A stretch of DNA of 64,000 bases from a virus. The stretch is taken from positions 1 to 64,000 of IMG/VR virus record IMGVR_UViG_3300027797_000016. One strand, given 5' to 3'. Both the position numbers and the translations under genes were made by a program. Below, piece after piece: positions 52,670-60,562 of the stretch (its first letter is position 1; each line of letters starts with the position of its first letter). The notes beneath the pieces are model-generated. The model was given only the letters and a program-made list of their open reading frames with translations, was not told the DNA's origin and did not search any database.

Positions 52670-52837
52670 TCAAATATAAGTATTACAAAAACTACGATGT
52701 CCTTTTACCCATTCAACTGCCTTTTCAATATTCCCATCACACATATAAAGACCTTTCAAACACTCCAAATACCCAGCACCAGTTTTTTCACGAACTTCTG
52801 GAACTAACTTTTTATAATATTGTATTTTTTCAGTCAT
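52670..52837 (-). CDS. stand-alone EF-Ts N-terminal (UBA-like) domain
   Basis: 55 residues, hidden in an apparent gap. Residues 13-46 ([20 protein letters not shown] then [14 protein letters not shown]) match the start of bacterial elongation factor Ts: V-x-x-L/V-R-E-x-T-G-A-G-x-x-x-C-x-x-A/G-L-x-x-x-x-G-x-I-E-K-A-V-E-W-L/V. In EF-Ts this three-helix domain contacts EF-Tu; the nucleotide-exchange core (with TDFV) is absent. It may bind EF-Tu as decoy or adaptor. Confidence 0.75.
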   Translation of the reverse strand: MTEKIQYYKKLVPEVREKTGAGYLECLKGLYMCDGNIEKAVEWVKGHRSFCNTYI

Positions 52838-53091
52838 TCCCCCCACCCCTCAAAGTATTCCGCAAAAAATGCAAATCCTAACCCGAATTTATATTGTTGC
52901 ATATTTACACTAAAAAGAGAAGAACCGAAGAAAGAAAGCAAGATGTTAAACCCCCCAGAAGAATGAACTATACCACCAGGAGTATCATAATACACCCAAA
53001 GAAATGAACGATTTTTGAGAATACCAAACTGCCAAGTGTGGGAGGTTTCACCATTATCCCAAACTTTTTTATCGTGCTGGAAGAGTTTCAT
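52834..53091 (-). CDS. aromatic-rich hypothetical protein
   Basis: 85 residues from [23 protein letters not shown]-rich strands with [20 protein letters not shown]. Same layout as 54590 and 55055 (x-G-x-x-L-F-x-x-x-x-x-x-x-x-G), so probably paralogs. Confidence 0.65.
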   Translation of the reverse strand: MKLFQHDKKVWDNGETSHTWQFGILKNRSFLWVYYDTPGGIVHSSGGFNILLSFFGSSLFSVNMQQYKFGLGFAFFAEYFEGWGE

Positions 53092-53112
53092 CAGGTCTTT
53101 GTGTATGAGGTC

Positions 53113-53140
53113 ATTATACGACAAGGGCACTCGGTTTCAA
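53113..53140 (-). promoter_or_regulatory. sigma-70-type promoter in hairpin module
   Basis: TTGAAA (53135-53140), 16 nt, TATAAT (53113-53118), the same hairpin module as 48727-48755 with one base removed. Confidence 0.75.
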
Positions 53141-53188
53141 GTGCCCTTGTTCCAGTTTCTCAAGTGTCCTCAGTTTCTACCAAATACC

Positions 53189-54112
53189 TTATACAACACT
53201 ATTAATCCAGTTACGATCTGGTTGTAAACTCTCTTGATTTCTCAGCATAGTGCCCTTAAATCCATCCATCACCCAAACACTTCTACCATCATCCCAAGCA
53301 TTTTGTAATCCAGCAACATTAGACCACAAAGGCCAAGCATGATCGGTATCAAGTATTTGTGGTCCTTTAAATCCAGATAGTTTTGTTGGACCAGATGGAG
53401 CAATCCAATCAGCATCAATATTAGTTAACCAATCTTGTGTCCTACCCTTTGATGGTTTCATTCCAGTAGCATAAGATGCTCCAACTGGTTTATCAGTATA
53501 ACCTTTCACCCACTCAATCACTTTACCCTGAAACCATTTTACAGATTCACGATTTAACTCATTACCAACTTCATATATCACATTATCATACTTTTCAAGT
53601 CGTGATGTAACCTCTTTTACATGAGCACGTTGATACTTATTCCACGGACCTCTACTATGAACTTGTGAAGGATCTTTTGGTCCATTTTTTATACCATTAA
53701 AGGGATGTAACCTCCAAGAATCACCACCCTTTGGAAAATATGGAACAATAGCACCCTCAAACAAACAAACACCCACAGTAATACCAAGTTCATCTGCTGC
53801 TTTGACTGCTCTCTCCAGAGCATCATAGTATCCACGATTTAACCTCCCACTTTTATCTTTTCTCCACGGCACATCATCAATCTTCACAACTCCTGGTGTA
53901 TTACTTCCCCAAGGAGAAGCAGCAAAGTTTGCTCCTCCTGTCTCTATAGTCCACAGACGAGTAAAGTTTCCAGTAATCTTATTCATACCAATAAGTTCAC
54001 CATTTATAGCCTGAACCGTATTCCAAGTATGATTACCTGCCAATTGTTCTTTCTTTCCGTCAATATAAAAGTTATTACGTTTAATTGTAATCCCAGTTAT
54101 ATTGTCTTCCAT
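53189..54112 (-). CDS. glycoside hydrolase, GH-A clan (cellulase-like)
   Basis: 307 residues. FYIDGKKEQLAGNHTWNTVQ opens a TIM barrel; FTRLWTIETGG, GITVGVCLFEGA, SWRLHPFNG, then NVIYEVGNELNRESV (about 185-199) with the N-E dyad in which E is the usual acid/base; a nucleophile may be in WVMDGF or DTDHAW. Layout matches uncharacterised cellulase-superfamily hydrolases (DUF6298-like). Late promoter (54136-54143) points to a virion-bound depolymerase or lysis role on host capsule or slime. No signal peptide. Confidence 0.75.
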   Translation of the reverse strand: MEDNITGITIKRNNFYIDGKKEQLAGNHTWNTVQAINGELIGMNKITGNFTRLWTIETGGANFAASPWGSNTPGVVKIDDVPWRKDKSGRLNRGYYDALERAVKAADELGITVGVCLFEGAIVPYFPKGGDSWRLHPFNGIKNGPKDPSQVHSRGPWNKYQRAHVKEVTSRLEKYDNVIYEVGNELNRESVKWFQGKVIEWVKGYTDKPVGASYATGMKPSKGRTQDWLTNIDADWIAPSGPTKLSGFKGPQILDTDHAWPLWSNVAGLQNAWDDGRSVWVMDGFKGTMLRNQESLQPDRNWINSVV

Positions 54113-54135
54113 TTTATTCCCATTACTGATATCTT

Positions 54136-54143
54136 GTATTTAT
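54136..54143 (-). promoter_or_regulatory. T4-type late promoter
   Basis: AATAAATACAAG 24 nt before the glycosidase ATG. The same core also occurs at 56801-56808 (before 56470), 60192-60198, 60559-60566, 61911-61917 and 63543-63550 (before tail genes). Confidence 0.7.
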
Positions 54144-54166
54144 TTGATCATCAGTATCCTCATCAA

Positions 54167-54451
54167 TCATTGAGGTGTCTCTGTTACTGGGGGTGGAGGG
54201 GTTAATGGTGGTAGTATAACAGGTTCTGGTGCTGGTAGTTGTAGTGGTTGTGGTTGTGGTTGTGGTTGTGCTTCTACAACTGGTTTTTGTGTTTTTACTT
54301 CTTCCAGTTGTTTCTCAAGTTGAATAATCTTCTCCTCAAGTATTGGTGAAGGAATATTTGTAGAACCTTCAGCAAGTTTATAACCAGCAACACTCACACC
54401 AAAGATACTTGAGAGTGCTGCAACAATAGAAACAGTCTTAGTGAAACTCAT
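54167..54451 (-). CDS. membrane-anchored Pro/Gln-rich protein
   Basis: 94 residues: signal anchor (MSFTKTVSIVAALSSIFGVS), coiled coil (ILEEKIIQLEKQLEEVK), then EAQPQPQPQPLQLPAPEPVI and a poly-proline end. The anchor plus periplasm-spanning extended tail is reminiscent of spanins or TonB-like spacers, but it lacks a spanin partner. Lies next to the glycosidase. Confidence 0.6.
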   Translation of the reverse strand: MSFTKTVSIVAALSSIFGVSVAGYKLAEGSTNIPSPILEEKIIQLEKQLEEVKTQKPVVEAQPQPQPQPLQLPAPEPVILPPLTPPPPVTETPQ

Positions 54452-54453
54452 AA

Positions 54454-54597
54454 TCAGTCAGCAAGTCCTACGATGGGTTTAATGTTCATAAAGTCGTTAT
54501 ACAGCAACCTGGCGAATATAATGTGGGGTTTCTGTCTAGTTTCAATTGCTGAACTGGTTGCGACTGCCCACAGTATATTCAGTTCTTTTTCAGTCAT
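54454..54597 (-). CDS. small hypothetical protein
   Basis: 47 residues, MTEKELNILWAVATSSAIET... Not recognised. Confidence 0.6.
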   Translation of the reverse strand: MTEKELNILWAVATSSAIETRQKPHIIFARLLYNDFMNIKPIVGLAD

Positions 54598-54868
54598 CAT
54601 AATTGCACTTATTATCCTCAATATTATTCAAATAATCCCATTTCCAAGTTCTTGATGCGAGACTCACATCAAATCCTATGCGATGGACCCAAAATAGAAG
54701 TCCAAAGAGACCATTAGAACCTACATTAATTTGCAGATAAGGCCATCCTGCATAATCGTTAATGGAAAATGAGACCTGAAGTAAACTCCAATTTCTTATA
54801 TTGAGAATTTGTACATAGAAATCCGTTCCAAAATCTTTTCTAACATTAAATTGAATTAGTTTTTTCAT
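54590..54868 (-). CDS. aromatic-rich hypothetical protein, paralog of 55055
   Basis: 92 residues: FYVQILNIRNWSLLQVSFSI, NDYAGWPYLQINVGSNGLFG. Aligns with 55055-55318 (YYLNILQIKRLCLLQFNIDL, NEYAGSSGLLVNVGHSSLFG). Confidence 0.65.
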   Translation of the reverse strand: MKKLIQFNVRKDFGTDFYVQILNIRNWSLLQVSFSINDYAGWPYLQINVGSNGLFGLLFWVHRIGFDVSLASRTWKWDYLNNIEDNKCNYDD

Positions 54869-55062
54869 TCTTGGAGTTCCTGTGCGAGTTGTATCATATC
54901 ATCACGGTCTAAAACTTGCAAATCATTTTGTGCTGTATAAGACCTTACAGTTTCTGCAGCAACTTGTAGAATTGCAGAAACCAGTTTCTCTTCAGTATCA
55001 GCACCTTGATTGTTTCTACAGTCCCAGATTGCATTCATAAAATCCCGTGCTCTTTCAGTCAT
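54865..55062 (-). CDS. MTERAQ-ELEAL family protein 8
   Basis: 65 residues: MTERARDFMNAIWDCRNNQG, SAILQVAAETVRSY, RDDMIQLAQELQE. Confidence 0.65.
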   Translation of the reverse strand: MTERARDFMNAIWDCRNNQGADTEEKLVSAILQVAAETVRSYTAQNDLQVLDRDDMIQLAQELQE

Positions 55063-55318
55063 TTGCAATTCCCTCCCGATAAGAATTTAAGTTTCTACAG
55101 AACCAAGAAAGAACATCAACAGAAACACCATACCTCCAGATTGTAAGGTCAAATCCAAATAAGGAAGAGTGTCCAACATTTACAAGCAAACCAGAACTTC
55201 CTGCATATTCATTAAGGTCAATATTAAACTGAAGCAGACATAATCGTTTGATTTGTAGAATATTCAGGTAATACTCTTTGCCAAAATCATCAACAAACAG
55301 ATAATCAATTAGTTTCAT
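55055..55318 (-). CDS. aromatic-rich hypothetical protein, paralog of 54590
   Basis: 87 residues from MKLIDYLFVDDFGKEYYLNI; see 54590. Together with the ELEAL protein between them this looks like a duplicated two-gene unit. Confidence 0.65.
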   Translation of the reverse strand: MKLIDYLFVDDFGKEYYLNILQIKRLCLLQFNIDLNEYAGSSGLLVNVGHSSLFGFDLTIWRYGVSVDVLSWFCRNLNSYREGIAND

Positions 55319-55493
55319 TGTTTTCATCCTCAAAGTCAAAGTATTCGTGAATTTGTTCCATTACACACATTTCAATATGGTCACAGATAGACTCTTCAGT
55401 CGGGTTCTCAATATGCTTATGAGCACGACGATAACCCCGACACACACCCTCCTCGATTGCTCGTTCCAGTATAACAAGTGTTTTTACTTTCAT
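55305..55493 (-). CDS. hypothetical helical protein
   Basis: 62 residues, MKVKTLVILERAIEEGVCRG..., with R-G-Y-R-R-A-H-K-H basic patch and acidic end. A similar compact pattern occurs in many phages, but I cannot name it. Confidence 0.6.
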   Translation of the reverse strand: MKVKTLVILERAIEEGVCRGYRRAHKHIENPTEESICDHIEMCVMEQIHEYFDFEDENNETN

Positions 55494-56095
55494 TTGCTCA
55501 ACTCCTTAATACCTTTTTGCAAGTATCCATAATCTCTTGTTTCAGTAATGTTTTTCACTTCTCCACAAACATTACACTTACCTTCCCAGACCGATGATAC
55601 TCTGTCGTGGTATTCTCCATATTTACTTCCACAATCAAAACAAACTACATCAGCATTCTTAAGGGTATCAACAGTCACCTCATTTTCAGCACACATTGCA
55701 GAAATTTCTTCCTCTGTATATTGCTCTGCAGAAGGATTAAGTGCGCGGGAGAGTTTTGCTTTTAGGTCACGAACTTCTGCTTCTAACTTACAGACCTCAT
55801 CACGATAATCCTCAACCAATTTTAGATCATACTCTTCAGCAATCTTACGCATCTCTTCTTCACTACGCATATCATTAAAGGTGACAGCACAAGCACCTTT
55901 CATAATACCCATTTCAGTATGTCCAATCGCACGTGCAAAGTTACTGAAGAGAGTAAAGAGTTGAGTTGAGTTCAGGTCTTGAGCAGGAACCTCAAAGGTA
56001 TAATGCTCCTCTGGAAGTGTCTCATCATCATAGATACCACCAGTGTGGTCCCAAGTGGAATCAAATTTGAGAGTGATTTTTGCTTCGTAGGTCAT
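55490..56095 (-). CDS. zinc-ribbon protein
   Basis: 201 residues from MTYEAKITLKFDSTWDHTGG. N-terminal beta-rich domain, central coiled coil (KLEAEVRDLKAKLSRAL), C-terminal zinc ribbon VVCFDCGSKYG...WEGKCNVCGE (C-x2-C...C-x2-C). An architecture I associate with T4-like cyanophages; role unknown, perhaps transcription-related. Confidence 0.65.
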   Translation of the reverse strand: MTYEAKITLKFDSTWDHTGGIYDDETLPEEHYTFEVPAQDLNSTQLFTLFSNFARAIGHTEMGIMKGACAVTFNDMRSEEEMRKIAEEYDLKLVEDYRDEVCKLEAEVRDLKAKLSRALNPSAEQYTEEEISAMCAENEVTVDTLKNADVVCFDCGSKYGEYHDRVSSVWEGKCNVCGEVKNITETRDYGYLQKGIKELSK

Positions 56096-56172
56096 TGCTT
56101 TGGATTTGTATGTACATACTATAAGACCCTCAACTGCGAAAGTCAAGGGTCAGTGGACGGTTTGTAAAGTGT

Positions 56173-56358
56173 CTATGAAATCAAAACTTCTTTACATATT
56201 CGTTTACATACTTGTTGATTTTCATCACACTCAATTAGACACTGATAGTAATCGTTAATCAAATCATTATGTTCGTTAGATTTTTCAGTTATTCCTCCAA
56301 GATTTTGAGTAGTATCGTTCCAACCTGCAAGTTGATTAAAGGAAATTAAGTTATGCAT
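56173..56358 (-). CDS. small Cys-containing protein
   Basis: 61 residues from MHNLISFNQLAGWNDTTQNL, ending with C-L-I-E-C-D...V-C-K-R-I-C, four cysteines that could form two disulfides in helices. Not recognised. Confidence 0.6.
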   Translation of the reverse strand: MHNLISFNQLAGWNDTTQNLGGITEKSNEHNDLINDYYQCLIECDENQQVCKRICKEVLIS

Positions 56359-56469
56359 AATAGCCTCTACGCACAAGTAACATTATAATAAAGAGTTTTT
56401 ATGTTGTTGTATTCTCACCTTACTATTTTAACATCATAAGTTCTTTTTGTGTTGATTTCTTAACATATC

Positions 56470-56778
56470 TCAATCTCTTCTCATTTCATCGTCATTACGA
56501 AAGAAATCTGCAATATCATCAACACTATTAAATTTAGTGCGATGGTTTCTGGGATCAGGATCACCCAGGTCAAGAGCATTTAGAAATCCATCAAGACTTT
56601 CTTCAGTCATTTCTGGATTTGCTGCTTTTCTACGTGCTTGTCTTAATATTGATCCAGCACTTCTGTTAGATTTACTTAATTTTTCTGCCCATATTACATC
56701 ACTTAAACTTACTTCTTCTTGATTTGCAATACGATCACATATCTCCTGAAGACGAACACGGTAAGCAGTTGATAACAT
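56470..56778 (-). CDS. hypothetical protein under late promoter
   Basis: 102 residues: RLQEICDRIANQEEVSLSDV, basic AGSILRQARRKAANP, acidic end. Late promoter at 56801-56808. Possibly a head or DNA-packaging accessory. Confidence 0.6.
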   Translation of the reverse strand: MLSTAYRVRLQEICDRIANQEEVSLSDVIWAEKLSKSNRSAGSILRQARRKAANPEMTEESLDGFLNALDLGDPDPRNHRTKFNSVDDIADFFRNDDEMRRD

Positions 56779-56804
56779 AATGGTATTATCCAGATATGGT
56801 GTAT

Positions 56805-56978
56805 TTATTGTTCTTTTAACATTTTAAAATACATCTTATAATACTTCTGTTTCATTTTTTGTATATATTCATACTCTTCTGGTTCATCATAACAACTCAA
56901 AAGGTATGAAATTCCCTCCAATTCACTAATCAATCGTGCTATTGTCGTTGGATGCTTTGGATCTACGTTCCATTTCAT
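56805..56978 (-). CDS. small hypothetical protein
   Basis: 57 residues from MKWNVDPKHPTTIARLISEL, K/Y/M-rich helical end. The ORF extends to 57050 but that would overlap the next gene by 125 nt, so the inner ATG is preferred (53 nt overlap). Confidence 0.5.
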   Translation of the reverse strand: MKWNVDPKHPTTIARLISELEGISYLLSCYDEPEEYEYIQKMKQKYYKMYFKMLKEQ

Positions 56979-57192
56979 CTTGTATTTCTTTTGCAAGTTT
57001 ATATGATCTTTGCTCAATATTCCATCTAACAATAGGATTTCGTGGGTCATTTAGTATTATCCATTTTGTTTTCTCATAATGAAGACGCAAAAGATGACTT
57101 GAGTAGGATACAAGACCAGCAACGTTCTCATCAGTTGCAATGAGATATGCGATACAGAAAAATATGAGAAGATAAAGGTATACTGAATTCAT
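56926..57192 (-). CDS. membrane-anchored hypothetical protein
   Basis: 88 residues: N-terminal span VYLYLLIFFCIAYLIATDEN, then a basic helical domain. Not recognised. Confidence 0.6.
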   Translation of the reverse strand: MNSVYLYLLIFFCIAYLIATDENVAGLVSYSSHLLRLHYEKTKWIILNDPRNPIVRWNIEQRSYKLAKEIQDEMERRSKASNDNSTID

Positions 57193-57214
57193 TATAAGAA
57201 TAATTACATCTTAC

Positions 57215-57412
57215 TTATTTAATCATTCTCCAGTTCTTATCCTCGTTGTTTTCGTTCATCCAAAACTCATATCGTCCAGAGATACTTTCCAGTTTCATCA
57301 TTCCATCTTTACGGTCGGTGACTCTGCAAGAATGTAGTCGGTCCATATCATATACAAAGATATCCTTCGCATTAGAATTTTTTGGGCTGACATAAACGAA
57401 TTCAGTTTTCAT
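57215..57412 (-). CDS. hypothetical protein
   Basis: 65 residues, MKTEFVYVSPKNSNAKDIFV..., all-beta. Not recognised. Confidence 0.65.
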   Translation of the reverse strand: MKTEFVYVSPKNSNAKDIFVYDMDRLHSCRVTDRKDGMMKLESISGRYEFWMNENNEDKNWRMIK

Positions 57413-57467
57413 AATGTTTTTAAGTGGTTAAAAGTAGTCTCAAACCTAACAAAGGTATTATACAGGT

Positions 57468-57887
57468 TTATTGAGTATCCGTCAAGTATTGTTGGTACAG
57501 GATGCGTTCATTCCATCTCGCAGCAATTTCGTGGGGTTGTTCCCAGTACTCCAAGTTCTCCATACATTCACCTTTGTAGTATCTTTTAGATGCTTTGAGT
57601 TTTAGTTCTCCTTTACAAAATTGCAGGACATGATATAATTCATGAATCAATGTTTTTGTATAAGTTTCCTTATCCAAGTGAGTATCCAGTTCAATAAGAA
57701 ACTCACGAGGATTGTAATGTCTTCCAGCAACATCACAATATCCATATGCCTGCTCTTTTTTCATACCACGATGAAGAACCTCAATCTCCAGTTTGTGCCT
57801 TGGAAGATGCTTGGATACAAACCAACTCACCACATCTTCACAGAGTGTCTTGGAGTAACCATACCCTTCTGTGTAAAGCGTTAGCAT
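57468..57887 (-). CDS. zinc metalloprotease-like protein
   Basis: 139 residues. HELYHVLQF (HExxH at about residues 89-93) followed 32 residues later by QPHEIAARW, where E is a likely third zinc ligand: a minimal gluzincin-like arrangement similar to SprT/ImmA-type phage peptidases. Could process a virion or host protein. TATAAT-like promoter at about 57455. Confidence 0.7.
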   Translation of the reverse strand: MLTLYTEGYGYSKTLCEDVVSWFVSKHLPRHKLEIEVLHRGMKKEQAYGYCDVAGRHYNPREFLIELDTHLDKETYTKTLIHELYHVLQFCKGELKLKASKRYYKGECMENLEYWEQPHEIAARWNERILYQQYLTDTQ

Positions 57888-57989
57888 TTAGAATGAGGTG
57901 ATAATGGTGTAAGTCACACGAGTTCCCCATTGCATAAAGGTGAGGAATGAGACGACAAAAATCAGTCTATCAAGGTTAGAAAGGGACAT
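57888..57989 (-). CDS. 33-residue membrane peptide
   Basis: MSLSNLDRLIFVVSFLTFMQ then WGTRVTYTIITSF: one hydrophobic span. Upstream module has a terminator hairpin (AGCACCTT..AAGGTGCT) and a TATAGT box at about 58010. Confidence 0.5.
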   Translation of the reverse strand: MSLSNLDRLIFVVSFLTFMQWGTRVTYTIITSF

Positions 57990-58077
57990 TAGGTCTCTTG
58001 GGTTACTCACCTACTATAAAGCACCTTGCAGACGATCCTGAAGGTGCTTGTGACGGTTTTAGAAGTGGATAAGGTAT

Positions 58078-58410
58078 TTAACTTAAGACAGATGCATTGA
58101 CAATAATATTACCTTCTCTTTGTTTCTCTTTGACTGAACTTCCATTCACAGTAAAGACATTATAATAATATCTACCACTATCAAGAGAAGCAGTTATAGT
58201 ACTTGCCATTGAGATTCTAATTGTACTGGTACTTGTTGTAATTCCAGTCGTAAATGGATAAGTTGTTGTGTCTCCTGCATACTTTGCAAGAAATGCAGAT
58301 GCTGTGTATGATGAAATACCAACAAGAGATTGGTCTGGGTTTTTAAGAATAAAATCTCTTGTAAAATCTTCACCTTGTTGTATTGTGAAGTTCTCTGCGA
58401 TGACTGACAT
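58078..58410 (-). CDS. virion protein, tail/baseplate accessory (inferred)
   Basis: 110 residues, MSVIAENFTIQQGEDFTRDF..., all-beta: the pattern F-x-I-x-Q-G-x-D-F then S-Y-T-A-S-A...G-x-Y-Y-Y-x-V is typical of small immunoglobulin-like phage tail proteins (BppU-type N-domains). Sits with tail fibre genes. Confidence 0.6.
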   Translation of the reverse strand: MSVIAENFTIQQGEDFTRDFILKNPDQSLVGISSYTASAFLAKYAGDTTTYPFTTGITTSTSTIRISMASTITASLDSGRYYYNVFTVNGSSVKEKQREGNIIVNASVLS

Positions 58411-58413
58411 TTT

Positions 58414-59742
58414 TTATCTTGTTAATGCTTGGAGTTGTTGATTGGGAAGTCTTTTTGGGTAGTATTTTAAGTATTTGCAATGACAATTAATTCTAGAATT
58501 GCTGGCTATTTCGGTGAGACCTATAATTAACATACTAACATTAATTTTATCTGGAACTACACCTAAATTATCAGTACCCATCAAAATACCATTTCTGGCA
58601 GCAGCAAAATTATTCTCTTTAAATGCAAAGGAAACTTTTGATCCTGTTGCTGCCAACCCAAAATCAATTCCAACTTGATCGTTATATGCACCTCCAGGTC
58701 GAACTCCATTTCTTACAAGAAAATATCCCCCACCAAATCTGGTAGTTATAAAATATTGAATTGTATAAAATGAATCTCCAACTGCAGTACCTGCAACACC
58801 AAATCCTGGATATCCTTCTGGTGCATTGACATTAAACGGGAAATCAGTATGTTCCAATAAAATAGTTCCTTCAGTTCCATTATACCAACTAAAATTATTT
58901 TGTGTTATTATTGCAGTATCTTTATCTCGGGTTCTTGTTGATCCTATTGTGGGTATGTAGGAGGTTGGGAATGCTCCTGCTTCCAGTTGAGCACCCCAGA
59001 TGTAGATACCTGATGTTCCGTCTCCAGTATATTGTGTTGTAGAACCATTATATATTATAATGGATGGGTTATTGGTTGTATTTACTGTACCCTTTGTTGC
59101 AGTTAAAATGCATCTATACCATCCGTTTGGATATGCTATTGTTGTTGCTGATATTGCAGTATAATCTGCACTTGTAAGACCAGTAGATACAATTGCACCA
59201 TTAGATAAATTAAAAATTACTTGTGCAGCGGCATTTAAAAAATTAGAAAGAGATAATGAAACATAACCTCTTTCTGCTGCTTTTGCAAATACACTCAAAG
59301 TTACAGTTTCATTACTTGCAGTTCTTCCAACATAAGCAAAATGTTCTACATTAGATGCAGTATTTTCTACTAATTTCTCTGCACTATTAGTTCCATCAGG
59401 TGCAGTCGTTGCTGATGTATTTGTTGTAATACCTATATTTGATTTAGTCCAAGCAGCATTATCAAACTGCTCACTATAAGTCAACAAATTAGTCCTACTC
59501 TCCTCCACCAACAAACCCAAACTCTCACCAGTCACCGGGTTGTGGTCAAAACGTGCCTCATTGACTCCGGATAACTTAATCAACCCATCAGCACCCGTAT
59601 AAGACCCACCAGATGCTCTTGTGAAGGTGATTCTTGAGTCTAGTGCCTTCACCCGTGCAAAGTTTAGATCCAGAGTTGGTCTAACCTCTGGATAGTCTAA
59701 ATCAGTTGTATCAGCAGAAAGCAGAAAGGTATCAATACTCAT
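58414..59742 (-). CDS. LamG-like tail fibre/adhesin, paralog A
   Basis: 442 residues. DLDYPEVRPTLDLNFARVK, then RITFTRASGGSYTGADGLIK and RFDHNPVTGESLGLLVEESR, a domain frequent in phage fibres, followed by a concanavalin/LamG-type beta sandwich. Ends with L-P-N-Q-Q-L-Q-A-L-T. Paralogs at 60563-61894 and 63543-64000. Expected to bind host surface sugars. Confidence 0.75.
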   Translation of the reverse strand: MSIDTFLLSADTTDLDYPEVRPTLDLNFARVKALDSRITFTRASGGSYTGADGLIKLSGVNEARFDHNPVTGESLGLLVEESRTNLLTYSEQFDNAAWTKSNIGITTNTSATTAPDGTNSAEKLVENTASNVEHFAYVGRTASNETVTLSVFAKAAERGYVSLSLSNFLNAAAQVIFNLSNGAIVSTGLTSADYTAISATTIAYPNGWYRCILTATKGTVNTTNNPSIIIYNGSTTQYTGDGTSGIYIWGAQLEAGAFPTSYIPTIGSTRTRDKDTAIITQNNFSWYNGTEGTILLEHTDFPFNVNAPEGYPGFGVAGTAVGDSFYTIQYFITTRFGGGYFLVRNGVRPGGAYNDQVGIDFGLAATGSKVSFAFKENNFAAARNGILMGTDNLGVVPDKINVSMLIIGLTEIASNSRINCHCKYLKYYPKRLPNQQLQALTR

Positions 59743-59748
59743 TGTTTA

Positions 59749-60171
59749 TCAGGTAGTGGTTATTCCATATCTCCAAGTCCCAGCTGGAGTTCTAATATAA
59801 AGTCTGTTATTTGTGGTATCATAAATCAACGGAACAGTTCCAATTGGTACTGCAGGTTCTGCACCAGTAGGAGGACCTACAGTAGGAGCACCAGCACAAG
59901 TTGGAATACATAAGAACCCATTTGTTGCGGTGGTTGCTAATGAACTTCCAGCACCAATGACTACATTACCACTATTTGGTTGTAGTGTAAGGTTAGTATA
60001 ATTATTTGTTGTTCCAGTTGTAGGAAAACCAACAATGGTTGTAGTTGATGCAATACCAACGGGTGACTGAATATTTCTTACAGTAATACCAGAAGAGTTC
60101 TGGAATGCAAGTTCACCAAGCATTCCATTGGTAGGAATTTGATTAGAATTTGAGCCTATAAGACTTGCCAT
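59749..60171 (-). CDS. tail fibre-associated protein
   Basis: 140 residues, G/T/P-rich beta structure; NQIPTNGMLGELAFQNSSGI is a usual fibre element, and NRLYIRTPAGTWRYGITT a common fibre tip end. Late element CTAAATA at 60192-60198. Confidence 0.65.
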   Translation of the reverse strand: MASLIGSNSNQIPTNGMLGELAFQNSSGITVRNIQSPVGIASTTTIVGFPTTGTTNNYTNLTLQPNSGNVVIGAGSSLATTATNGFLCIPTCAGAPTVGPPTGAEPAVPIGTVPLIYDTTNNRLYIRTPAGTWRYGITTT

Positions 60172-60195
60172 ATGACTTATACTTTATTTTACTAT

Positions 60196-60546
60196 TTAGA
60201 AGAAGGTTCTCTGTGGATTTTGTGGAGTTACTACATAATCTTCTAACTCATTAGGAAGTGGAATTTCTGGTTTGTTACCATAAACCGTTCTGTAGTTATA
60301 ATGATATCCTTCTATTTGAGTTGGTGGAGTAATGACTTCTCCAACTTCACTATAAACACCATCACCATTAAAAAGAATACCAACCTCATCAATTGCAAAA
60401 GTTTCAGTTTGAGTTGTGATTTCTAATGAGTCTAGTGGTTCATTAGTTTCTGGGTTATATGAAGTATGAGTGTGCTCTGGGATTGTGGAGAACACTTGGA
60501 GTGCTTCTTCTTTGGAAGCGAACTTAAGGAAATAATCTGTTATCAT
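60196..60546 (-). CDS. tail-associated protein
   Basis: 116 residues, MITDYFLKFASKEEALQVFS...; GYHYNYRTVYGNKPEIPLPN..YVVTPQNPQRTF end is typical of small proteins beside cyanophage fibres. Late promoter at 60559. Confidence 0.65.
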   Translation of the reverse strand: MITDYFLKFASKEEALQVFSTIPEHTHTSYNPETNEPLDSLEITTQTETFAIDEVGILFNGDGVYSEVGEVITPPTQIEGYHYNYRTVYGNKPEIPLPNELEDYVVTPQNPQRTFF

Positions 60547-60562
60547 GATGTTTTTGTTTTAT

